Part shown: in pieces, positions 13,127 through 21,844 of the stretch
Layout: each line of letters opens with the position of its first letter
Position numbering within the stretch: the stretch's first letter is position 1
Source: Alviniconcha marisindica
Lineage: Eukaryota > Mollusca > Gastropoda > Provannidae
Direction: 5' to 3'
DNA: 64,000 nucleotides
Assembly (NCBI GenBank): GCA_018857735.1
Contig: JABMCL010003549.1
Coordinates: 251,001 to 315,000 of the forward strand
Program-made: the position numbers and the translations under genes
Notes under the pieces: generated by a model
Databases searched by the model: none
Told to the model about the DNA's origin: nothing
What the model saw: only the letters and a program-made list of their open reading frames with translations

Positions 13127-15058
13127 TCCATTCTTTCTCTCAGTTCCTGTCTTTCTCTTTCTCCGTGTTTCTCTTTCCATGTCTGTTTCGCTTTCTTTCT
13201 TACGCTTTTGTCTGCCTGTCTGTTGCCTTCTCTTTTTCTCTCTCTGGCTCTGGCGTTGGGTTTTCACTCTTCTTTGCTTTTCACTCATTGAATGAGATGG
13301 AACGTGGAAACCCCAAGAGCATTCAATGAACTTATGAAGCACTTAGAGCTTACTATATGGATTTGTGCCTTGCAGATACCGCTTGATAAACGGAACTGAG
13401 TGGTGTGACATTTTCTCAGATTTTGATTTCTTTGTCTCCCTCTGGCAGCAGCGAGCTTCAAAGGCCTGTCGTGGTTCATCCCCATGCAGGAGGGCAGACC
13501 GTGGCGCAAGCCGCTGCAGGAGCGCCAGCCCTACGCTTCCACATCAGGCAGCGGCGACTGGCAGCCCGCGGGCCTCTCGCACAAGCAGTGGTGTGAGCTG
13601 GCGCGGGCGGACCTGGAGGAGATGGAGGGGGGTCTGCGGGGGAGCGTGGAGGGGGACGCGGCGCGGTTCTACCTGCACAGGTCCACCAAGGAGGCGGAGG
13701 AGGAGCTGGGGCAGCAGTACGACAAGTTTGAGGAGAAGCCGCTGTGCAGGATGTCGCTGCAGGTAAGAACATGCATGGTGGTGGTGGTGGTGATGATGAT
13801 GGTGGTGATGATGGGGTGATGATGAGGGTGGTGATGGTGATAATGATGGTGGTGATGGTGACAATGGTGGTGATAATGATGGTGGTGATGGTGATAATGA
13901 TGGTGGTGATGGTGACAGTGATGGTGATAATGACGGTGGTGATGGTGACAATGATGGTAATAGTGACGGTGGTGATGGTGACAATGATGGTGATGATGGT
14001 AATAATGATGGTGACAATAATGGTAATAATGATGGTGGCGATGGTGACAATGATGGTGACAATGATGGTGATAATGATGGTGATGATGGTGACAATGATG
14101 GTAATAATGACGGTGGTGATGGTGACAATGATGGTGATAATGATGGTGATGATGGTGACAGTGGTAATGATGTGACTGTGATGATGGTTGTAATGGTGGT
14201 GATAATGACTGTGGTGATGGTGACGATGGTGGTGATGTGACTGTGGTGGTGATGTGACTGTGGTGATGGTGGTAATGGTGACCATGGTGGTGATGATGAT
14301 GATGGTGATTGTGACCATGGTGATGATAATGACAGTGGTGATGTTGGCGACAGTTATGATTTTGTTGCTGATGATGATGATGACTGTGAACTTGTAGAGC
14401 ACTCAGCATCCATTTGGAAGTCAGGCTCACAGGGTTAGGGTAACATAGTTAGAGACACCACCAAAGGAAAAAGGAGATTAAAAGAGATGATCAACAAAAG
14501 TGAGGAGGGAGAGGTCAGCATCAGTTCATGCCGCAACAGTTTAGCACTGGGCTGAGAACAAGTGGACGCTTGTGAACAGCGGTCTGTAACTTCATGAGAT
14601 AACTTTCAGATAAACACTGCGTAGCAGGATGACCATTAGTTTATTAGTATTTGACATTTACACAGTCACCACTTCTTGTTTCACAAATGCATAGAAAACA
14701 ACAATGGCACATGAACGTAAACAGAATATGTAACGTGCACCCAACTTAAAAACAACAACAAGGTGTATAGGTGTATGGCAGAGTGAGATCCAAAGCAACA
14801 AAGCATGAGAACGTGGCATGTGTATGAACATCTTGGATACAACTCTACAGGAAGCTCTGATGAGTCGGCGGCCGGACTTTGTGTCGTCGCTGCGGCAGCG
14901 GCAGAAGCGTGTGCAGCTGGCCACAGAGAATCGCAAGCTTCAGGCTCTGGTGCATGCTGAGCAGGAACGACTTTTTGCTGACCAGCGCCGAACCAACGCC
15001 AACCCTGATGCGCATCCCTATAGTGGTGGGTGTGGGGAGGGTTTTGTGGGTGTTTTTT

Positions 15059-15101
<43 letters not shown>

Positions 15102-15158
15102 TGTGTACATGAGTGTGCATGTGAGTGTGTGTGTGCATGAGTGTGTGTGTGTGCACAA

Positions 15159-15189
<31 letters not shown>

Positions 15190-18100
15190 GTGTGTCTGAT
15201 GTCATGCAGTGTGTGTGTGCTGATGGTGTGTGCAGTTTTTCGCAAGTGTGTCGTGATGTGTGTGTGTGTCGGTGTGTGTGTGTGTGGGGGATGCAAGTGT
15301 GTGTGTGTGTGCACAAGTGTGTGTGTGCGTGCATGCGTGTGTGTGTGTGTGTGCACAAGTGTGTGTGTGTGCGTGCGTGCGTGGGTGTGTGTGTGTGCAT
15401 GCATGTGTGTGCGTGAGTGTGTGTGTGTGTGTGTGCGTGCGTGCGCACCTCTTGGGAAGTCAGTCCCCGCAGGTGGCTGTCAGGAGATACTGATGTTGAA
15501 CAAGTCTGGCGACAGGCAGCACAGCTGTGTGCAGTTCAGTTCAAGACGATAGAGACGCTGTGCTCAGAAAAGCCTGCATGTGCTCCACCCTGGCCCTCAG
15601 AAGTTGGCCTGTGTCTTTCTTCACGTTGTTCAAGGTTCAAGGTTTACTGAGCTTTTTGCCCCTGGGGGCTAGAAAGCGAAGTTACACTCGCACGCGACTT
15701 TCCTTACGAACAAGTCCATGAGTTCCACTAATAAATAATGACCACAACTTGTTGCTGTTCATGCTGGAAAATATTGTGACAAGTGTTGGAGCAAGAAGGC
15801 GACCCAGTTTCACGCCATTTATATATATGTGTGTGTACGATCAGTTCAAAACCCCTGCCACCCAGAAGGCTCGGCGCAGTGCTGGCGGGTTGGACCCACA
15901 ACGCGCGCAACTTGAGCTGACACTTTGATGCAGAAGCTGCTCAGCTGCTGCGCACTGATTAGGAAGGAAGAATTCTGACATCGGTTTTTGTGTTTTCTTT
16001 GACAGAAAACTTGCACCAGCCAAAACGACCGCGTCTTCTCAAAACAAGAGATGAGGGAAATGACAGGAGAAGTAAGTGCCCGTAGAAATCATTCAGTCAC
16101 TTCATGTTTAACTAAACTCCTCCTGAACTGCCATCATGTCGTGATGTCAGATGTTTCTGTCGGATAGACAAAGAAAGGATTCGCAGTGTGCAACTTCATG
16201 TACTTTACACAGCATTCAAATAGACAAAGAAAGGATTCGCAGTGTGCAGCTTGATATACTTTACATAGCATCGAAGTGTTTGTCATTTTAATTAGTTCCT
16301 TGCATGGGCTCATAACTGGTTAATTGTTTCGGAAGCACTCTTCTGCGCAGCCTTTGAAACAAAAGAAGTTTTTCTTCAGGTTCTGTTTACATATTAGTAC
16401 TCTGCATCATGAGAAAAGACAACAGCGCACGCTGCAATAATACAAGACTACATTATATGAGGTGGCAGTAGTGGAACTAATGTGCACCTGTATCTTCTAC
16501 ACAGTCTTTCCTGGAGGCTGGGTTGGGCTGGTGGGGGGCTGGTGAAGAACGTTCTTTGTCACCGGTGGTGGTGGTGTGGTAGACTACCCACCTGTCCTTA
16601 AACTGGGTCGTGGTCTGACTGTGGTGTTGTTCACTGTTCAGGAAGTACAAAAGCCTGCCGGAGGTGAAGCAGAGGGAGGTGCAGGAGAAGCGCAGGGAGG
16701 AATACAGACTGAACCGACTGCGAGCCAAGGTTTTCAACAAGGTGAGACTGTGAAGGGTCTTCGTGCCCCCTCCCCCTTCCTTCCAGTCTATCCTCTCCCC
16801 CACCCCTTCCTTCCAGTCTATCCCTGCCCCCACCCCTTCCTTCCAGTCTATCCCTGCCCCCACCCCTTCCTTCCAGTCTATCCCTGCCCTCACCCCTTCG
16901 TTCCAGTCTATCCCTGCCCCCACCCCTTCCTTCCAGACAACCCCCCCCCCCACACACGTGCGCATCCTGATTGGAGCTTGATCACTTCAAACCCCTTCAC
17001 CCCTCACCCAGAACACCCTACCCCCCCATCCCCTCCACTGCATCACACACACCTTGATGTATAAGCCAGTAACTTGATACATCTACCCCGGCAACACCAA
17101 CCCCTGGCATCCCACAGCCATAAACCCCTTGGTATAAGCACAGCAAACCCCTGACTTGGATACAGCTCATAATCACCTTCATACAGCTCAATAAACCCCT
17201 TGGTATACAGCACAGTAAACCCCTTGGTATAAGCACAGTAAACCCCTTGGCATACAGCTCAGTAATACCTTGGCATACAGCTCAATAAACCCCTTGGTAT
17301 ACAGCACAGTAAACCCCTTGGTATAAGCACAGTAAACCCCTTGGCATACAGCTCAGTAAACCCCTTGGCATACAGCTCAATAAACCCCTTGGTATAAGCA
17401 CAGTAAACCCCTTGGTATAAGCACAGTAAACCCCTTGGCATACAGCTCAATAAACCCCTTGGTATACAGCACAGTAAACCCCTTGGTATAAGCACAGTAA
17501 ACCCCTTGGTATACAGCTCAGTAAACCCCTTGGCATACAGCTCAATAAACCCCTTGGTATACAGCACAGTAAACCCCTTGGTATAATCACAGTAAACCCC
17601 TTGGCATACAGCTCAGTAATCACCTTGGCATACAGATCAGTATACCCCACAGTATACAGCTCTGTAATCACCTTGGCATACAGCTCAGTATACCCCACAG
17701 TATACAGCTCTGTAATCACCTTGGCATACAGCTCAGTATACCCCACAGTATACAGCTCAGTAAACCTCAGTAAACCCCTTGGTATACAGCTCAGTAATCA
17801 CCTTGGTGTACAGCTCAGTAATCACCTTGGTGTACAGCTCAGTAATCACCTTGGTGTACAGCTCGGTATACCCCACAGTATGCAGCTCAGTAAGCCCCAT
17901 GGTATATGGCTCAGTAAACCTGTCAGTATACAGCTCAGTAAACCCCACAGTATACAGCTCAGAAAAAACCCTCAATATACAGCTCTGTAAACCCCTCGGT
18001 ATACAGCTCAGTAAACCCCTCAGTATACAGCTCAGATTACAGCTCAGTAAACCTGTCAGTATACAGCTCAGTAAACCCCTCAGTATACAGCTCAGTAAAC

Positions 18101-18424
18101 CTGTCAATATACAGCTCTGTAAACCCCTCTGTATACAGCTCAGTAAACCCCTCAATATACAGCTCTGTAAACCCCTCAGTATACAGCTCAGTAAACCCCT
18201 CAGTATACAGCTCTGTAAACCCCTCAGTATACAGCTCTGTAAACCCCTCAGTATACAGTAGGGTAAGCTCTTCTATATACAGCTAAGTAAACCCCAAAGT
18301 GTACAGCTCAGTAAACTCCTCCATGTACTGCTTGGTAAACCCGTCAGTTAACCAGTCTGTTTTGCTGACTGTGCAGAGGGTGCAGAGAAAGGTGCTGGAG
18401 AAGCACGTCCTCCGATCTCGCTGA
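942..18424 (+). CDS. ALMS1: ALMS-motif centrosomal protein, ALMS1-like (3' part of gene, 13 coding exons)
   Basis: Joined exons: 942-1032, 2330-2418, 3556-3722, 4619-4873, 5429-5689, 8593-8630, 9120-11987, 12787-13022, 13449-13762, 14851-15045, 16006-16071, 16646-16741, 18377-18424. They give about 1573 residues and a TGA stop. Splice phases agree at every junction up to exon 10. The C-terminus carries the ALMS motif: LQEAL..RRPDFVSSL..RQKR, then FSKQEM, YKSLPEVKQ and a basic end. Just before it, GLSWFIP and RPWRKPLQE match the block preceding the motif in vertebrate ALMS1. ALMS1 family proteins sit at centrosomes and ciliary basal bodies and are needed for cilium maintenance. The long coiled coil in exon 7 is unlike the 47-residue repeat region of vertebrate ALMS1, so another ALMS-motif family (CEP295-type) is a weaker alternative. 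The start lies upstream of the window. Confidence 0.85.
1300..2210. repeat. 32-bp tandem repeat, about 28 copies (intron)
   Basis: The unit contains catcactgcatgcattgctg and gttaacttgtc, with several units carrying an extra gcatagt. It fills most of the intron between exons 1 and 2. Confidence 0.92.
2330..2418 (+). CDS. ALMS1: ALMS1-like exon 2 of window
   Basis: The acceptor is tactctcag and the donor is gtaaac. It enters in phase 2 and leaves in phase 1. It encodes PAGSQDVYYTESDTASIAES and a Thr/Val-rich tail. There is no recognised domain, and the composition suggests disorder. Confidence 0.7.
2716..3512. repeat. 41-bp tandem repeat, about 19 copies (intron)
   Basis: The unit contains cagtaccccagtattacgga and ctcagtgtgctgatc. 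It ends about 45 bp before exon 3. A (G)n run precedes it at 2679-2695. Confidence 0.92.
3556..3722 (+). CDS. ALMS1: ALMS1-like exon 3 of window
   Basis: It lies between acceptor gtggccag and the strong donor gtaagt. It enters in phase 1 and leaves in phase 0. It encodes SDDAVGPYFPSSVLGSRHEG and IYAKRVKAAVPVGP. It sits between the 41-bp minisatellite and a long TG-rich tract, neither of which is coding. Confidence 0.72.
3760..4558. repeat. Long imperfect TG microsatellite (intron)
   Basis: These are (TG)n runs interrupted by related segments. gtgaatgagtttgtgtg appears twice about 257 bp apart and tgcatgtatatttgtgtg-like pieces recur, so the tract is itself duplicated. Open frames of Cys/Val or His/Thr here are artefacts. 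Confidence 0.9.
4619..4873 (+). CDS. ALMS1: ALMS1-like exon 4 of window
   Basis: The acceptor is ccattgcag and the donor gtacac; both ends are phase 0. It encodes a hydrophilic Gly/Ser/Pro-rich stretch ending in MAKQQARVEDILRERDSARK, which looks helical and begins the charged region. The open frame upstream through the TG tract is chance. Confidence 0.75.
4874..5428. other. Intron between exons 4 and 5
   Basis: Unique sequence with a (CA)n tract at about 5156-5285. Nothing else was recognised. Confidence 0.7.
5429..5689 (+). CDS. ALMS1: ALMS1-like exon 5 of window
   Basis: The acceptor is gtgccgcag and the donor is gtgagt; both ends are phase 0 (87 codons). It encodes EAREKTRGEEMLEAYRARQM, a short helical stretch, and then PNYQAALRSKQQ. 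The 25-bp repeats that follow read open for some distance but belong to the intron. Confidence 0.75.
5695..6035. repeat. About 25-bp tandem repeat (CACATTGCAG)
   Basis: Irregular units of cacatcacattgcag and cacagtgcac begin immediately after the exon 5 donor. Every unit contains TTGCAG, an acceptor-like sequence lacking a strong pyrimidine tract. Confidence 0.85.
6045..6325. repeat. 21-bp tandem repeat
   Basis: Units of aggtcagcatagcacagaatg, given here as aggtcagcatagcacag plus aatg, occur about 13 times, some shortened. Confidence 0.85.
6500..7190. repeat. Compound array: 27-bp units inside a larger repeat
   Basis: Runs of tgcagcccaactgaacaca alternate with a longer block containing attactatgtcacaaagtgc, which recurs near 6540, 6715, 6980 and 7110. 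This is a two-level repeat in the intron. Confidence 0.8.
7195..8345. repeat. About 96-bp tandem repeat with shortened variants
   Basis: Units contain atggcccaatacagcacagg, gtaattacacacttcagtat and cttagcacaacccagcat. About 12 copies are present, some lacking a middle segment, giving alternating long and short units. Confidence 0.85.
8593..8630 (+). CDS. ALMS1: ALMS1-like exon 6 of window (micro-exon)
   Basis: This 38-bp exon lies between acceptor tcttctgtcctcag and donor gtaaag. It encodes ANQQTSFADRLG plus a split Arg codon. It enters in phase 0 and leaves in phase 2, which is exactly what links exon 5 to exon 7. It is isolated by a 2.9-kb repeat-filled intron on its left. Confidence 0.65.
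8631..9119. other. Intron between exons 6 and 7
   Basis: It contains a (C)n run near 8672 and a (T)n run near 8732-8751. Two related segments (agcctactg ... ttactgt ... cgaaagaac/ccaaagaac) occur near 8752-8830 and 8841-8930. No gene was seen. Confidence 0.6.
9120..11987 (+). CDS. ALMS1: ALMS1-like exon 7 of window: giant coiled-coil and S/P/R-rich exon
   Basis: This 2868-bp exon lies between acceptor ctaactgtgcag and donor gtgagc; both ends are phase 2. It has a single long open frame of about 956 residues. Roughly residues 90-320 are extremely charged helix with recurring REAELQRE / RREAEL blocks, typical of a long coiled coil. A second helical part follows (RERELRRQEARRQQLRL), then SPSPSPSPSPSK and about 400 residues rich in Ser-Pro, Arg and Thr with RSxSP-like motifs, probably disordered and phosphorylated. 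The frame continues upstream of the first possible internal start straight to the acceptor, so it is an internal exon. Antisense open frames here are shadows caused by high GC. Confidence 0.92.
12005..12430. repeat. About 33-bp T-rich tandem repeat after the giant exon
   Basis: About 13 units of gtagcggtggcttttttt then gttgctgttttgtt. It begins 17 bp after the exon 7 donor. Each unit reads as a pyrimidine-rich tract ending in TAG, like a 3' splice site. Confidence 0.9.
12545..12745. repeat. (CA)n tract and (C)n run (intron)
   Basis: Simple CA repeats run from about 12545 to 12635, and a cytosine run lies at about 12721-12739, shortly before exon 8. No other content was recognised. Confidence 0.85.
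12787..13022 (+). CDS. ALMS1: ALMS1-like exon 8 of window
   Basis: The acceptor is tgctgctgagcag and the donor gtggga. It enters in phase 2 and leaves in phase 1. It encodes RGSHSPSRHRSPSPVELRLK, two RFKG repeats (GRFKGMTSPPG and ARFKGYDVDG) and QQLQRKRSP. It continues the Ser/Pro/Arg-rich region. Confidence 0.82.
13076..13124. repeat. (CT)n microsatellite (intron)
   Basis: This is a pure TC run 54 bp after the exon 8 donor. It is followed by a pyrimidine-rich stretch to about 13270. Confidence 0.9.
13449..13762 (+). CDS. ALMS1: ALMS1-like exon 9 of window: conserved block before the ALMS motif
   Basis: It encodes ASFKGLSWFIPMQEGRPW, then RKPLQERQ and an acidic helix ending in MSLQ. The SWF..P and PWR.PL signatures are what places this protein nearest to ALMS1. 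It enters in phase 1 and leaves in phase 0 before gtaaga. The acceptor is a tandem ggcagcag, so the exon may start at 13449 or 13452, changing the product by one Ala. Confidence 0.88.
13772..14400. repeat. GGTGATGATGGT-type repeat (intron)
   Basis: This is a degenerate 3/6/9-bp repeat of ggtgatggtgacaatgatgg type. It reads as Met/Val or His/Ser open frames in several frames, which are not genes. Confidence 0.88.
14401..14850. other. Unique intron sequence before exon 10
   Basis: No repeat, gene or RNA was recognised. Confidence 0.6.
14851..15045 (+). CDS. ALMS1: ALMS1-like exon 10 of window: ALMS motif, first half
   Basis: It joins in phase 0 to exon 9, giving MSLQ-EALMSRRPDFVSSL and then RQRQKRVQL..ENRKLQ, the diagnostic start of the ALMS motif. 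Two donors of sequence gtgggt exist. Ending at 15045 gives phase 0 and keeps exon 11 in the FSKQEM frame. Ending at 15025 has a better exon-side match (AGTG before gt) but gives phase 1. The listed end is the one that keeps the conserved motif open. Confidence 0.75.
15055..15450. repeat. TG-rich microsatellite (intron)
   Basis: (TG)n with gtgcacaagtgtgtgtgtg segments recurring about every 45-50 bp. It starts 10-30 bp after the exon 10 donor sites. Confidence 0.88.
16006..16071 (+). CDS. ALMS1: ALMS1-like exon 11 of window: ALMS motif, middle
   Basis: The acceptor is tttctttgacag and the donor is a perfect gtaagt. Read in phase 0 it gives RVFSKQEMREMTGE, matching the SKKEM segment of the family. 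Read in phase 1 it gives HQPKRPR, which also resembles the PKR segment just before it. The phase-0 frame was chosen for the conserved SKQEM. See the finding on exons 10-12. Confidence 0.6.
16164..16275. repeat. 56-bp tandem duplication (intron)
   Basis: Two copies begin atagacaaagaaaggattcg at 16164 and 16220 and differ by a few bases. Confidence 0.88.
16646..16741 (+). CDS. ALMS1: ALMS1-like exon 12 of window: ALMS motif, end
   Basis: It encodes YKSLPEVKQREVQEKRREEY and then RLNRLRAKVFNK, the strongly conserved end of the ALMS motif. The donor gtgaga is phase 0. The first AG upstream gives a start at 16642, but that is in phase 2 and does not fit a phase-0 exon 11. The AG four bases on gives 16646 and fits. 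Confidence 0.75.
16785..16945. repeat. 30-bp pyrimidine-rich tandem repeat, about 5 copies
   Basis: The unit contains ccccttccttccag and tctatccctgcc. It starts about 45 bp after the exon 12 donor. Each unit resembles a strong 3' splice site (pyrimidine tract plus CAG). Confidence 0.9.
17085..18345. repeat. About 23-bp tandem repeat, roughly 50 copies (intron)
   Basis: Units are of type taaaccccttggtatacag and taaacccctcagtatacag. The first half carries cttggtata or cttggcata and the second half carries ctcagtata, so the array has two subfamilies. It ends about 30 bp before the last exon. Confidence 0.92.
18377..18424 (+). CDS. ALMS1: ALMS1-like last coding exon with stop codon
   Basis: After acceptor gactgtgcag it reads RVQRKVLEKHVLRSR and then TGA (18422-18424). 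It joins in phase 0 to ...FNK, giving FNKRVQRKVL, matching the KKRVTN.LL end of ALMS1. Confidence 0.88.
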   Translation, partial: RVQRKVLEKHVLRSR

Positions 18425-18804
18425 TGCCTGCTGTGCGTTGTCGGCCTGCTTCATCTTGCCTACTTGCTGTGGACGGCTTGCCGCCAGCATGTTGACACGG
18501 GAACGTGGGGTCAATGTACAAGAACGGGTGTAGATAGATGTACATATGCACGGACCTGTGTTTCTGCATGCATGCATGCACGATTGCTGTATGATTCCTT
18601 TTGTCACATTTTAAAAGTATTTTGAGAACACAAAGATTTTTTATGTCCATTTTTCCCCCTATAGGAGCATGCATACTCACCTGATTGGACGTACGTCTTG
18701 CCTTCTGCTTGCAAGAAAATTGTAGCGATGAGTTGTTCTGATATCACATACTTTCTGTGAAAGCTGTAGCCAACAGAACCCAGCAGTTCTGTGCCCTTCA
18801 TCCC

Positions 18805-19110
18805 AGCGCTGACTGACCCTGGATGTGACTGTGACGACTGACCCTGGATGTGACTGTGATGACTGACCCTGGATGTGACTGTGACGAATGACCCTGGATG
18901 TGACTGTGACGACTGGCCCCAGGTGTGACTGTGACAACTGACCCTGTATGTGACTGATGACTGAACATGGATCTGTGACAACTGACCCTAGATGCGACTA
19001 TGATGACTGACCGTGGATGTGACTGTGATGACTGACCCTGGATGTGACTGCAATGACTGAACATGGATGTTACTATGACGACTGACTCTGGATCTGACGA
19101 CTGACCCATG
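18805..19110. repeat. About 24-bp tandem repeat in the 3' UTR
   Basis: Units of gactgaccctggatgtgact with gtgac, about 12 copies, varying in length. Confidence 0.88.
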
Positions 19111-20167
19111 ATCTGTGATATACAGTCAGCGCTGTACCTCCCTGTGTGACGGCATTGACTGGCTTCCTGCCTTTGTATTGGACATCATTCTTGTGCTCTA
19201 CAGCTTCGCACATCTGTATTGACTTCATTCTTGTACCTTACTGTGTGGTCACACAGTGCCCCGATATTCCATGATATTAAAAAGGTGACGTGCACTGACA
19301 AAAGGAATAATTAACTGATTGATTAATTAGAAATGTGACCTGTTCTGACAAAACAAATAATGAACTGATTGATTGATTAAATGAAGAGTTAACTGATTAT
19401 TCTATCGATCAGTTAAAAACTGGCCTGTTGTGACAAAAGGAGTAACGAACAGAGTGATTATTATTTACTGATTAAATGAATAAACACTGATTGATTACTG
19501 ATTGATAACAGATGTGGCGTGTTTTGACAAAATGGGGACGCAGTGTTATTTACGGCATTTGAGTTCTTGATACAGTGGAACCTCTCTCATAAGACAACCC
19601 TATTCCAGCAAAAACAATCAACCTGCAGGTGTGAAGAATGAGGTGTCCACAGCACCTGTGGCGTGGGGGTGGGTGGGGTAATTATCCAGCTTCGAGTCCC
19701 ACAAAGGGACTCGGTGCATCAGAAGGTATCACCGTCATGGTGAAGGCTTCTCACACAAGTAATTTGGTGCACAAATAACAGTATGATGGAGGTGTTCACG
19801 ATTACTTTATTATCTCATCAGAGAAATTAAAACTGCTCTGACGTTTGAACAGATTTATTTGCAGGTTTACCTGCATTTGATTTAGGTACGCGAAATCATC
19901 TACCAGATGGAAGAAGCTCATAACGTTTAGCAAGGACATATGAAAAAACAGAAACCTCAGAAAATGGCTGGGTCAGAATACTGGTCCCCCTTTGTCCGTG
20001 CGTGTCCTTACCACAGTGTACAGAGTTGTGCGGACTGCATGTGTCAGTGTGTCAACTTTTATTTATGATGTAGCACTCAATAATGCAAACAAGTGAAAAG
20101 TAGAATAGTTTGCTGCGTGGTCTTCCATTAGGCTGTAGTCCTGTGAATTTTTATGTGACCGTTCAAT

Positions 20168-20173
20168 AATAAA
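20168..20173 (+). promoter_or_regulatory. Candidate polyadenylation signal AATAAA
   Basis: This is a consensus AATAAA on the gene strand about 1.74 kb after the stop codon. It is followed by a TG/T-rich stretch (gtgattttgtttacttttag) that could serve as the downstream element. Confidence 0.4.
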
Positions 20174-20190
20174 GAATGTATGCGATGAAG

Positions 20191-20675
20191 TGATTTTGTT
20201 TACTTTTAGTTCGAGTTTTGGTGTTGTATACAATTTACATTCAACACACAGGTGGGGAAATGGGTGCACTCTTGCATGATCCATTGATGGGTAAATACCT
20301 ACACCCCCCCCCCCCCCCCCCCCCCACCCCACCCCCATGCAACACAACACACTGTTCTGTGCACCCTGGTGGTTTTTTTCACTGCATGTTTTTAGTGGAG
20401 ATGCAGAGAGTGGTGAAGATTGCGTGAACAGCATATTGTGTGCTTGGCGCTGCTCTTAGTCTTGTCAACAGCCCTCGTAACTAATGACTTCAGCGGACTT
20501 TCCTCATCACTGAGGCACAGCTGTGAGCACACGCACACACACACATGCACGCACACACATGAACACATTTATGCACACACACACACACACACACATGCAT
20601 GCACATACACATGAACACATTTATGCACACACACACACACACACACACATGCATGCACACACATGAACACATTTA

Positions 20676-20706
<31 letters not shown>

Positions 20707-21844
20707 GCAAGAACACGCATGCACACACACGAACAGAGACGCACACAGACATGACATGAAGGAAACGTTTGTCCACTGAAGTAATGTCTGGTTGCACCCT
20801 TGACCCTTACAATAATGTAGTGCCTTTTTCGTACAGGACTCTTCCTATCCCCAATACAAACACGCACACACAATACACTCACACACACCACAATACACAC
20901 TCATACACACACAACACACACTCATACACACACCACAACACACACACACCACAATACTCGCACACAGAACCATTCACAAAGCACATATAAAAGAAGTCTC
21001 TTTTAAAAATAGTGTTTCTCTCTAATACAATAAGTCTGGCCGTATGAAGCTTTTCAAATGAGCATAACAGTGTATGAAACAATCATTTTGTAATCGTACA
21101 TATACCAGTATAACTCTTCTTGAATAACAATCCATACATCAAAATCCTGCTCTGCATGTGATGCACACAACCTTTGAACTGTTTTTCCTCAGCAAGATGG
21201 CCCCCTGCTTCCTAATGCAAACGTTTGCGGAATGTTTTGTTGTTGGGATTTCGTGGTGGTTGTTCACTGCAGGTGCGAGCATTGTGGTGTGGTGCTTGGC
21301 AGTACATGTACCTCGCGGGATGACGTGTGGTGGCAGATTTATTTCCTTCACTGATTAACTTTTCTTAACTGGATTACAAAATCGACAGGTTGGATCGCTG
21401 AGAAAAATACTTCTGTCCAACATGTGTTTAAAAGAAGAAGCGATGAGAAAAGTGGAAAGCAGGGAAGGGAAGTTACTGTGAATGAGATGCACTGGAGACT
21501 GCTCTGTGGGCAACATGGGGCATAACCCAGTAGACTGGTCTTTGACATTAGTCCTGTGAAGCAGTATTTGGAATATGACAGCGCATCGGTGGTTACTGTG
21601 TATACTTTCGCATTTAAAATAGGCCTGTCACCTGCAAACTGATCTGTTTATACAGAAGCATACTGTTGCTTTGAGTTTTTTATGCCATCTTGAAAAATGC
21701 TAGCTAAGTAAGACGTAAGAGTGAATCCATCCCACAGTTTCATAATATGCCATGCAGTGGTGCTTGTGTAAAAAACACGAGGCAACCTATCTAGGTCATG
21801 GAAGTTGATAAAGACAGAAGACAGCGGTGAGGTATCACCCTGTG
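20191..21844. other. Intergenic region between the converging genes
   Basis: Mostly unique. It contains a (C)n run at 20306-20326, (CA)n tracts with a recurring catgaacacatttatgcac segment at 20530-20720, and CA-rich sequence at 20860-20970. No gene was recognised. Confidence 0.6.

Larger units (their letters stand above)
18425..20190 (+). other. Probable 3' UTR of the ALMS1-like gene
   Basis: No coding frame is supported here. It contains a 24-bp repeat array (about 18805-19110) and a diverged roughly 75-bp repeat with TGACAAAA and ACTGATTGATTA at about 19290-19530. An AATAAA at 20168 could end the transcript. The true end is not known. Confidence 0.5.

Noticed and set aside
13772..14430. 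A His-rich or Met/Val-rich protein in the GATGGT repeat
   Set aside because: This is a degenerate triplet repeat inside an ALMS1-like intron, open in many frames.
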